In this document: in pieces, positions 1 through 5,639 of the stretch | Layout: each line of letters opens with the position of its first letter | How positions within the stretch are numbered: the first letter of the stretch is position 1 | Assembly (NCBI GenBank): GCA_902796705.1 | Contig: CADBQF010000425.1 | Span: 1-5,639 of the forward strand | Length of the DNA: 5,639 nucleotides | From: Ruminococcus flavefaciens | Lineage (GTDB): Bacteria; Bacillota; Clostridia; Oscillospirales; Ruminococcaceae | Reading direction: 5' to 3' | Notes under the pieces: generated by a model | Told to the model about the DNA's origin: nothing | Database searches by the model: none | The model's input: only the letters and a program-made list of their open reading frames with translations | Position numbers and translations under genes: made by a program

Positions 1-70
1 CATGTGCTGACTGTAGATATGATTTAAATTGCCTCGCACACCTGCTTACTTATGTTCGCTTCGTGCGGAT

Positions 71-105
71 CGGCAAACAGCAGACTCCTTATATTCTGTT
101 TGCTG
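71..105. repeat. Inverted repeat / hairpin in the operon leader
   Basis: The arm CGGCAAACAG (71-80) pairs with CTGTTTGCTG (96-105) over 10 bp, including one G-U pair, around a 15-nt loop (81-95). No T-run follows, so it does not look like a normal intrinsic terminator. It could be an RNA leader structure, a protein-binding dyad, or part of a dispersed intergenic repeat. The pairing is seen directly; the role is unknown. Confidence 0.5.
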
Positions 106-119
106 TAAATGCTCATTTA
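106..119. promoter_or_regulatory. Short AT-rich dyad, possible operator
   Basis: TAAATG (106-111) and CATTTA (114-119) form a perfect 6-bp dyad around a central CT. It starts at the base after the 71-105 hairpin. The size and symmetry fit a half-site pair for a dimeric regulator, but short AT-rich dyads arise easily by chance and no promoter is firmly placed next to it. Low-confidence candidate only. Confidence 0.2.
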
Positions 120-220
120 AGAAGTCCACACTCAATGATGACAGATGCTTTCTGATGAAAGCTCCTTTCTCATGCCGTTTTTCAGAAGAGTCCGCCTCAC
201 TGAAAATGTGAACTTCTATA

Positions 221-227
221 AGGGAGG
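221..227 (+). promoter_or_regulatory. Strong ribosome binding site fixing the ATPase start
   Basis: AGGGAGG lies 7 nt before the ATG at 235, a near-ideal Firmicutes Shine-Dalgarno site. It decides the start of the first gene, because the same frame stays open back to an ATG at 145 that has no comparable site. Confidence 0.9.
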
Positions 228-234
228 AAATTTA

Positions 235-1371
235 ATGATAGAGGTCAAAAACCTTACCAAGCAATACGGCGACAAAAAAGCCGTGAACGATATAAGCTTC
301 AAGGTCGAAAAAGGCGAGATACTCGGCTTCCTCGGCCCTAACGGAGCCGGAAAATCCACAACGATGAATATGCTCACAGGCTATATCTCATCAACATCAG
401 GCCATGTACTCATAAACGGTGTCGATATCCTCGAAGATCCGAAGAAGGCAAAGGCTAACATCGGATATCTCCCTGAGATACCTCCGCTCTACGTGGATAT
501 GACCGTTGACGCTTATCTGAGCTTTGTATTCGATCTTAAAAAATGCAAGCTCCCCAGAAAAGCCCACCTCAAAGATGTCTGCAATCTCTGCAAGATAAAC
601 GACGTGAGAGGCCGTATAATCAAGAACCTCTCAAAAGGTTACAGACAGAGAGTAGGTCTTGCACAGGCTCTTATAAACAATCCGCCTGTACTCATTCTCG
701 ATGAGCCTACTGTCGGACTCGATCCTAACCAGATAATCGAGATACGTACTCTCATAAAGAAGCTCGGCAAACGTCATACCGTTATCCTTTCATCGCATAT
801 CCTCCCTGAGATACAGGCTGTTTGCGACAGGATAATCATTATAAACAAGGGCGAAGTCGCCGCTGACGGTACTGCCGACGAGATTGCCCGGAAGCTCACC
901 AACGAGCATAAGATGACTCTCAGGATAGAGGGCAGCACTCGTTCTGCAAAGGACAAGGACGAGATAGTTTCCGCTATCAGGGGCATAAAGGGCATAAAAT
1001 ACGTCCGTGCCGACATGGAGCGTGAAAAAGGCATCTACGACTACGATGTCGAAGCTGACGAGGATACGGATATCCGCCGTGAACTCAATACGCTCTGCCG
1101 TGACAAAGGCTGGAATATCCTCATGCTCCAGCTCTCTGACCTCACTCTTGAAGATATCTTCCTCAAGATCACTATGGGCGATACTGCCGGCATGACAGAA
1201 CAGCCCGCAAAGCCCGCCACGAGGATAAAACTCGTGACCGAGAGCGAACTCGAAGCTATGAATAAAGCCGCTGAGGAAGATGACGACACCGCCGGAGATG
1301 ACAGTGACAGCAGCTCTGACAGCACAGACGAGCAGGACAGCGAAGATCAGGATAACGGAGGCAACGAATAA
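235..1371 (+). CDS. GldA-type ABC transporter ATP-binding protein with acidic C-terminal tail
   Basis: Cytoplasmic ATPase subunit of an ABC-2 type transporter, 378 residues. It should bind and hydrolyse ATP as a dimer to drive the permease encoded next. Visible motifs are Walker A GPNGAGKST (34-42), a Q-loop region GYLPE (77-81) with Glu where many ABC proteins have Gln, signature LSKGY (132-136), Walker B VLILDEP (152-158), D-loop GLD (161-163) and H-loop His188. The helix LEDIFLKIT (305-313) is where this family normally ends. Here about 65 residues follow, and residues 347-378 are half Asp/Glu (16 of 32) and rich in Ser, with no Lys or Arg after 344. The ATG at 235 is chosen for its RBS; an in-frame ATG at 145 would add 30 unlikely residues. 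The stop overlaps the next start by 1 nt. The GldA-like label rests on the LPE variant and the GldF/GldG-like neighbours; the substrate is unknown. Confidence 0.93.
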   Translation: MIEVKNLTKQYGDKKAVNDISFKVEKGEILGFLGPNGAGKSTTMNMLTGYISSTSGHVLINGVDILEDPKKAKANIGYLPEIPPLYVDMTVDAYLSFVFDLKKCKLPRKAHLKDVCNLCKINDVRGRIIKNLSKGYRQRVGLAQALINNPPVLILDEPTVGLDPNQIIEIRTLIKKLGKRHTVILSSHILPEIQAVCDRIIIINKGEVAADGTADEIARKLTNEHKMTLRIEGSTRSAKDKDEIVSAIRGIKGIKYVRADMEREKGIYDYDVEADEDTDIRRELNTLCRDKGWNILMLQLSDLTLEDIFLKITMGDTAGMTEQPAKPATRIKLVTESELEAMNKAAEEDDDTAGDDSDSSSDSTDEQDSEDQDNGGNE

Positions 1372-2075
1372 TGGGTGCTATATACAGACGTGAAATGAAC
1401 GCATTTTTTATCTCCGGAGTGGCTTATGTGTTCCTCTCCGTGTTCTATCTCCTTTCGGGATATTTCTTCTACAACGGAGTTCTTCTCTCCGGAAGAACAG
1501 ATACTTCTCCCCTTTTCGCATCGATGTTCATAGTAGTTCTCTTCCTCATACCTATCCTCACCATGAGGCTCATGAGCGAAGAAAAGAAGAACCGCACCGA
1601 TCAGGGACTTCTCACAGCACCTATCAGCCTGTGGGATATCGTACTCGGCAAATATTTTGCCGCACTCACGCTCTTTGCCATAGCTGAGAGCATCATATTC
1701 ATCTATGCAGGCATACTCGCCTACCTCGGTGATGTTGTCTGGTCAACGCTCCTCGGAAACTACTTTGCAATGCTTTTCCTCGGAGCAGCATTCATCGCAG
1801 TCGGACTCTTCATCTCGTCACTCACAGAGAACCAGATGGCAGCAGCCGTTGCAAGTATGCTCGCACTCTTCGTGCTTTATCTCTTTGACTCGTTCGCTGC
1901 AAAGATATCGAACGTGCATATCAAGGACGCTATACTTTCACTTTCATTCTATTCAAGGTATATCGAATTCACACAGGGAGTATTCAGCCTTCCGAGCATC
2001 GTATTCTTCCTCAGTGCCGCATTCCTCTTCAACTACTTCACAGTAAAGGTGTTGGAGAAGAGACGCTGGAGCTGA
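1371..2075 (+). CDS. ABC-2 type permease, GldF-like
   Basis: Integral membrane subunit of the transporter, 234 residues, with six likely transmembrane helices at about 11-34, 47-67, 97-118, 128-149, 154-176 and 205-225. Between helices 2 and 3 sits the cytoplasmic motif LTMRLMSEEKKNRTDQ (63-78) followed by LLTAPIS (80-86). This is the hallmark coupling segment of ABC-2/GldF permeases (commonly LTMR-EE---GT-ELLLT-P) and probably contacts the ATPase. The length is normal for the family. The start overlaps the ATPase stop (TAATG), and its RBS GGAGG (1357-1361) lies inside the ATPase's last codons, so translational coupling is expected. The protein ends with basic residues KRRWS. Only one permease gene is present, so a homodimer is the simplest model. 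The substrate cannot be read from the sequence. Confidence 0.9.
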   Translation: MGAIYRREMNAFFISGVAYVFLSVFYLLSGYFFYNGVLLSGRTDTSPLFASMFIVVLFLIPILTMRLMSEEKKNRTDQGLLTAPISLWDIVLGKYFAALTLFAIAESIIFIYAGILAYLGDVVWSTLLGNYFAMLFLGAAFIAVGLFISSLTENQMAAAVASMLALFVLYLFDSFAAKISNVHIKDAILSLSFYSRYIEFTQGVFSLPSIVFFLSAAFLFNYFTVKVLEKRRWS

Positions 2076-2102
2076 TAACACGGAAAGGAAGGTCATTTTC
2101 AG

Positions 2103-3719
2103 ATGAGTAATAAAGATACAGCGGAAAAAAATGATTCCGCAAAGCAGACAAAGAATTTCAAGAAACTGAAATACGGTTCAATATCCATTATTGCGATCGT
2201 ACTCGTTATTGCGATCGTCGTGATCTTCAACATCATATGCGGCATCGTTGAAAAGAGATCGCCCATAAAGGTAGACCTCACACCCGATAACAGATACGAA
2301 CTCACAGACGAATCGATAAAAGTCCTCCGTGACCTCAAACAGGACGTTGAGATCACCATTACTTTCTCAAAGGACGACTTCAAGAGCCTTGCTAATTACT
2401 ACAAGCAGATGGCTGCCGCTTACAATGTAAAGACAGAGTGGCCGTATGATATGATCCCCGTTATCCTCGAAAAGTACCAGATGTACGCAGAACAGGGAGA
2501 GGGCAGTATCAGCGTCAGATATATCGACATGAACAAGGATCCCGATGTCATCGCCAAGTACAAGAAATACTACTCCGGTGATATCACTGAGGGAAATATC
2601 ATCGTCTTCGCCCAGAACGGCGATGCAGGCAGAGTAAAGGTACTCGATCAGGAAGATATCATCAATATGATAAAGCCCGATCAGACAAGCTCACAGACCT
2701 CCATGAACATGGTGTTCGCCGGTGAAAGCACACTTACTTCTGCTATCATGAACGTTACCGATACCCACCCGATCCGTACAGCTTTCGCTCTCAATATGAA
2801 CGGTCAGCCGATATACGGTCAGGGTTATGAGAAGATCGCAAAGAACCTCGAAGACTTCCTCTCGAAGAACGGCTATGACTGCACAGAGATCGACCTTGCA
2901 TCAGACGATCTTTCTCCCGATGACTACGACTTCACAGTTATCCCGATGCCGGCTGTTGACTTCAACTCCGATATCGTCAACAAGCTCGGTGATTTCCTCT
3001 ACAACGACGGTGAATACCAGAGAGAGATGCTCTTCATACCCAACCTCACAGCAACGAATACTCCCGTCATCGACGAGTTCCTCGCTGACTGGAGCATACA
3101 GGTAGAGAATGCTGTCATCGTCGATGAGCAGAACTATATAACGACTCTCATCAACTCCGCATACGACCTCTCGCCTGTTCTCTCTATAGCAGATACAAAA
3201 TATGTCGGAGTCCTCCCGAATGAGGCTCTCCCGATAGTATCACCTCTCACAAAGGATATCACTATCCTCACAAAGAACGGCGACAGCGTTGCAGCTCCCG
3301 TTCTCCAGTCTACAGACAAAGCCTACACATCTCCTCTTGCACAGGGAGCTAATTACACAGATACTCCCGGCGTAAGGAATGCGGCTGTCATCTCCACAAA
3401 GGAGACTGCTGCCGGAGTCGATGTCCTCTCCAGCAAGCTGCTCGTCATAGGAAGCTCGTTCTTCACCTACGACGGAGAATACACAGCTCTCCTCCAGCAG
3501 ACAAACACCTACAACAACGCCAACGTTCTTCTTGGTATGCTCAATACCATGACAGGCAAGGAAAGTGCCGCTGTTATCCCTGAAAAGGCACTCCAGCAGG
3601 CTATCATCGCTCCTACCGCAAAGCAGGAGAATGTCATAAAAGTATTCGTCATCTTCATAATACCGCTCCTCGTTGCAGCAGCAGGCATTATAGTTTATGT
3701 AAGGAGAAGAAACCGATGA
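2103..3719 (+). CDS. GldG-type ABC transporter accessory protein, membrane anchored at both ends
   Basis: Large accessory subunit of the Gld-type ABC system, 538 residues. A Lys-rich cytoplasmic N-terminus (1-24) precedes a transmembrane helix (26-47). A long extracytoplasmic region follows, then a second helix (about 511-532) ending in RRRNR, which puts both ends inside. The segment DLTPDNRYELTDESIKVL (58-75) with the following strand EITITF (83-88) is characteristic of GldG-like proteins. Residues about 225-455 resemble the ABC_transp_aux part, with alternating strands and helices (FTVIPMP 277-283, LLVIGSS 446-452). From family knowledge this region is related to the GIFT domain of GldG and IFT52, proposed to bind sugars; that role is not shown here. 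The start has AGGAAGG (2086-2092) 10 nt upstream. A 27-nt gap separates it from the permease, and it overlaps the next gene by 4 nt. No catalytic motif is evident. Confidence 0.87.
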   Translation: MSNKDTAEKNDSAKQTKNFKKLKYGSISIIAIVLVIAIVVIFNIICGIVEKRSPIKVDLTPDNRYELTDESIKVLRDLKQDVEITITFSKDDFKSLANYYKQMAAAYNVKTEWPYDMIPVILEKYQMYAEQGEGSISVRYIDMNKDPDVIAKYKKYYSGDITEGNIIVFAQNGDAGRVKVLDQEDIINMIKPDQTSSQTSMNMVFAGESTLTSAIMNVTDTHPIRTAFALNMNGQPIYGQGYEKIAKNLEDFLSKNGYDCTEIDLASDDLSPDDYDFTVIPMPAVDFNSDIVNKLGDFLYNDGEYQREMLFIPNLTATNTPVIDEFLADWSIQVENAVIVDEQNYITTLINSAYDLSPVLSIADTKYVGVLPNEALPIVSPLTKDITILTKNGDSVAAPVLQSTDKAYTSPLAQGANYTDTPGVRNAAVISTKETAAGVDVLSSKLLVIGSSFFTYDGEYTALLQQTNTYNNANVLLGMLNTMTGKESAAVIPEKALQQAIIAPTAKQENVIKVFVIFIIPLLVAAAGIIVYVRRRNR

Positions 3720-5242
3720 ACAGATCTGTCAAGGGACTTATCGGACTGGGTGCGGCAGTTGCCGTACTCGGCGGTGGTCTCGCCGTTCTAAAATATACAG
3801 AGCCAAAAGATCAGCCGGACGAGGCAAGCACCTCCGTTCAGGAAACTACACAGCCCGCACAGGGCAGCGGACTTACTCCCGGTCATGACGAAAAAGCAGC
3901 CGACCTCGAAGGTGTCATCATCGACGTTGTCGTAACAAATGCTGACGAAAAGATACACGTTATCAAAGATGACGAAGCATCAGATGAGTCCGTCACAAGA
4001 TATACCCTCGACGGATTTGAGGGCATACCGCTCAATTCCTCCGTTATAGGCACTCTCGCCAACAATGCAAGGAATATGACGACTACGGCTATTATCGAAG
4101 AGAACTGCACCGATCTTGAAAAATTCGGCCTTGAAAATCCGTCCGTCACTGTCGAAGTGAAATACGCTTCCGGCAATAAGAAGAAATTCTTCATCGGTGA
4201 CAGAGTTCCCTCCGGTGCTGATATGTATGTCATGTTCGACGGAAGCAATACGGTATATACCGTCCCCTCATCATATCTCGCAAACTACACCAAGACCACA
4301 ATGGACTTTATCGAAACGACTATCCTTCCCGAACCTGCCGAGGACGCTTATCCTATAATTGAAAGTCTGAGGATAGAGAGACAGGATCTCGATTACGATA
4401 TTTTCCTTGAATATGACAAAAAGAACAGCGAAAACGCCTTCTCCGGAGGTACTTCCGCAACTCACGTAATGGTAGAACCTACAGATGCCTACCTCACAGT
4501 AGAGAGATCGAGCGATATCACCAACGGTATGTTCGGACTCAACGCAAAAGGCATCTACAGCGTGAACTGCAAGGAATCAGATATCGCCGGTGCAGGTCTT
4601 AACGAGCCGTTCTGCACTGTCACTATGGTATGCGACGACGGAAACACCTACGTTCTCCGCCTGAGCGAACCTTTCACCAACGACGACGGCGAAAAATGCT
4701 ACTACGCTATGCTCAATGACGTTGATATCATCTATATCGTCGCTGCTTCAGATGCACGCTGGGGCGAGATCACTCCTATCGATATCACTTCAAGGATAAT
4801 GATAGGTTCGTATGTATGGAACATCACCGATCTCAGCATCAAAACAGCAGATAAAGCCGAAAAATTCGTTATAAAAAGAAAGCCTGAAGCCGAGGGAAAA
4901 GAAAAAGTCTCGACAACAGACTTCACCGTCACAAGGAACGGAGAAGAATTTGACGCTGAACGCTACCGTCAGTTCTACAGTTTCCTTATCAGTGCTGCCG
5001 CAGAAGAATTTGCGATCGATACCGAGATACCGGACGACGATCCTATGGTAACTCTTGAATATACCGATTCTTATTCTGGTCAGAAGATGAAGTTTGAATT
5101 CTACGATTATTCTACACTCAGATCACTTATCACAATAAACGGCAAAAGCAAGTACTTCTGTACTAAATCTTACGTTGACACACTTATCGATAATATAAGC
5201 AGGATCAGCACCGGGGAGGAATACGTAACGACCTGGAAATGA
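3716..5242 (+). CDS. Membrane-anchored DUF4340-type repeat protein
   Basis: 508-residue protein with one N-terminal membrane helix (about 7-26), then a Pro/Gln/Thr/Ser-rich linker (30-60) and a large extracytoplasmic part. There is no lipobox Cys, so it should remain anchored by the helix. DUF4340-like units are visible. One has GLENP (138-142) followed by strands, IGD (160-162) and VYTVPSSYL (180-188). A second has GLNEP (294-298) with a similar run to YIVAAS (340-345). A third, more divergent copy covers about 402-495, with MVTLEYT (444-450) and KYFCTKSYV (479-487). Six Cys lie outside the membrane (131, 285, 300, 306, 328, 482). It starts in ATGA overlap with the GldG-like gene, with AAGGAG (3701-3706) 9 nt upstream. 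DUF4340 genes often follow gldG-type genes, so it is probably the outermost part of the same complex. No biochemical function is known to me. Confidence 0.85.
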   Translation: MNRSVKGLIGLGAAVAVLGGGLAVLKYTEPKDQPDEASTSVQETTQPAQGSGLTPGHDEKAADLEGVIIDVVVTNADEKIHVIKDDEASDESVTRYTLDGFEGIPLNSSVIGTLANNARNMTTTAIIEENCTDLEKFGLENPSVTVEVKYASGNKKKFFIGDRVPSGADMYVMFDGSNTVYTVPSSYLANYTKTTMDFIETTILPEPAEDAYPIIESLRIERQDLDYDIFLEYDKKNSENAFSGGTSATHVMVEPTDAYLTVERSSDITNGMFGLNAKGIYSVNCKESDIAGAGLNEPFCTVTMVCDDGNTYVLRLSEPFTNDDGEKCYYAMLNDVDIIYIVAASDARWGEITPIDITSRIMIGSYVWNITDLSIKTADKAEKFVIKRKPEAEGKEKVSTTDFTVTRNGEEFDAERYRQFYSFLISAAAEEFAIDTEIPDDDPMVTLEYTDSYSGQKMKFEFYDYSTLRSLITINGKSKYFCTKSYVDTLIDNISRISTGEEYVTTWK

Positions 5243-5269
5243 TCTGCGGTATAAAAAGGAGGATATTCA

Positions 5270-5554
5270 ATGACTGAAAATTTCTACACTTACAAAGGAT
5301 ATCCGCTCGTTAGAAGCGGCGATACGATCTACTACGGCTATATGTCTGATCCGTATGTCATAAGCATAAACATTCTCGACAAGAAAAAAGTCGGTGACGA
5401 CACGATCACTTCCAAGGTGAAAGTCGTTCTTATGTCAACTGACCAGAGCATCAACCCTCTGGACGCCTTCGTTAAAAATGCCGACTGGGAATGCGGTCTG
5501 TACGAAGCCCTCGATATCGCAAAAGTATGGCTCGAAAAAGCCCTCAAAAACTAA
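5270..5554 (+). CDS. Small conserved protein of unknown function, last gene of the operon
   Basis: 94-residue soluble protein with no signal peptide or membrane helix, so probably cytoplasmic. It looks like a small beta-rich fold closed by a helix: likely strands at about 11-15, 18-23, 28-35 and 48-56, then an amphipathic helix (77-92, LYEALDIAKVWLEKAL). Notable motifs are FYTYKGYPLVR (5-15), DTIYYGYMSDPYV (18-30) and GLYEALDIA (76-84). From memory, near-identical motifs occur in short uncharacterised proteins across Clostridia; I could not check this. A strong RBS (AGGAGG, 5257-5262) lies 7 nt before the ATG, and the gene begins 27 nt after the DUF4340-type gene on the same strand, so co-transcription is likely. 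Whether it serves the transporter or merely shares its transcript cannot be told from one window. Confidence 0.85.
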   Translation: MTENFYTYKGYPLVRSGDTIYYGYMSDPYVISINILDKKKVGDDTITSKVKVVLMSTDQSINPLDAFVKNADWECGLYEALDIAKVWLEKALKN

Positions 5555-5575
5555 CACCCGTCTGTATGACAGGTG
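5555..5575 (+). other. Weak stem-loop directly after the last stop codon
   Basis: CACCCGTC (5555-5562) can pair with GACAGGTG (5568-5575), with one C-A mismatch and a 5-nt loop. It starts at the base after the TAA stop and is followed by the palindrome CTTATAAG (5576-5583), with no T-run. It could protect the 3' end of the mRNA or be chance. It is too weak to call a terminator by itself. Confidence 0.3.
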
Positions 5576-5600
5576 CTTATAAGGGAGTTCATACCTTTTA

Positions 5601-5639
5601 GTGGGGGAAAACCTTTCTGAGGAAAGGTTCTTCCCCCAC
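5601..5639 (+). terminator. Long GC-rich hairpin, probable terminator or dispersed palindromic repeat
   Basis: The 5' arm (5601-5617, beginning GTGGGGGAA) pairs with the 3' arm (5622-5629 and 5631-5639, ending TTCCCCCAC). This gives 17 bp with a TGAG loop (5618-5621) and a single bulged C (5630). It sits 46 nt after the last gene of the operon, where a terminator is expected. The window ends exactly at the stem, so the T-run needed for intrinsic termination cannot be seen. From memory, hairpins with GTGGGGGAAAACCTTT-type arms recur between genes in Ruminococcus-like genomes, so it may also be a copy of an interspersed repeat. The near-symmetry means it could act on either strand. Confidence 0.65.

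Larger units (their letters stand above)
1..234. other. Non-coding leader upstream of the ABC operon
   Basis: No credible gene lies here. The only open frame (29-211) begins with TTG, has no ribosome binding site and encodes a Cys/Ser/Arg-rich peptide unlike a folded protein. The stretch holds an ATTTAAAT palindrome (22-29), a hairpin (71-105), a TAAATG/CATTTA dyad (106-119) and the RBS of the first gene (221-227). No convincing sigma-A promoter is visible. The best partial matches are TATGAT at 18-23, whose -35 would fall outside the window, and TTGCCT (29-34) with TATGTT (51-56) at 16-nt spacing, a 4/6 match at each box. The operon promoter may sit here or further upstream. Confidence 0.6.

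Noticed and set aside
29..56. Sigma-A promoter TTGCCT - 16 nt - TATGTT
   Set aside because: Only 4 of 6 matches in each box and about 180 nt before the start codon; not enough to annotate as a promoter.
155..187. Possible terminator of an upstream gene (GAAAG/CTTTC hairpin followed by five T)
   Set aside because: The stem is only 5 bp and an unrelated stretch separates it from the T-run, so it does not meet terminator criteria.
29..211. 60-codon open frame starting with TTG
   Set aside because: No ribosome binding site, rare start codon, unusual Cys/Ser/Arg composition, and it overlaps inverted repeats; more likely non-coding or a repeat.
145..234. N-terminal extension of the ATPase from an ATG at 145
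   Set aside because: It has no ribosome binding site, adds a non-homologous 30-residue segment before the usual MIEVKNLTKQYG start, and the AGGGAGG at 221-227 clearly serves the ATG at 235.
1041..1325. Minus-strand open frame opposite the ATPase tail
   Set aside because: Its Ser-rich product is the mirror of the acidic Asp/Ser codons on the + strand; no ribosome binding site and no protein-like features.
1705..2046. 113-codon open frame in another + frame within the permease gene
   Set aside because: Gln/Ser/His-rich shadow product; the permease frame has clear helices and the family motif.
3883..4248. 121-codon minus-strand open frame inside the DUF4340-type gene
   Set aside because: Antisense shadow of a well-supported gene, with no Shine-Dalgarno site or recognisable motif.
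1..5639. CRISPR array, tRNA, rRNA, insertion sequence or phage genes
   Set aside because: No spaced direct repeats, no cloverleaf or rRNA-like sequence, no transposase, integrase or terminal inverted repeats were seen.

Overview
The window reads as a chromosomal segment of a Gram-positive anaerobe of the Clostridia, most like Ruminococcus or a close Oscillospiraceae relative. The reasons are strong AGGAGG-type ribosome binding sites, tightly packed co-directional genes, a codon style rich in CTC (Leu), ATA/ATC (Ile) and AGA/AGG (Arg), and a 94-residue last protein of a type I associate with Clostridia. The genus is an inference from style and remembered families, not from a marker gene.

Layout: positions 1-234 are a non-coding leader with a 10-bp hairpin (71-105), a small dyad (106-119) and a strong RBS (221-227). 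Positions 235-5554 hold five genes on the + strand: (1) a GldA-type ABC ATPase with an unusual acidic C-terminal tail, 235-1371; (2) a six-helix ABC-2/GldF-type permease, 1371-2075; (3) a GldG-type membrane-anchored extracytoplasmic protein, 2103-3719; (4) a membrane-anchored protein with DUF4340-like repeats, 3716-5242; (5) a small conserved protein of unknown function, 5270-5554. Positions 5555-5639 are a 3' intergenic region with a weak stem-loop and, at the very end, a long GC-rich hairpin that is a probable terminator or dispersed palindromic repeat.

Genes 1/2 overlap by 1 nt and genes 3/4 by 4 nt. The other two gaps are 27 nt each, so all five genes look like one operon. The first four form the GldA-GldF-GldG-DUF4340 cassette seen in many bacteria that do not glide. 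The likely arrangement is an ATPase driving a membrane permease, with two large single-pass proteins outside the membrane forming the accessory part. The substrate is unknown. I see no mobile element, CRISPR array, tRNA or rRNA. The candidates for a little-described biological system are the cassette itself, the acidic tail on its ATPase, and the small protein at the end of the operon.
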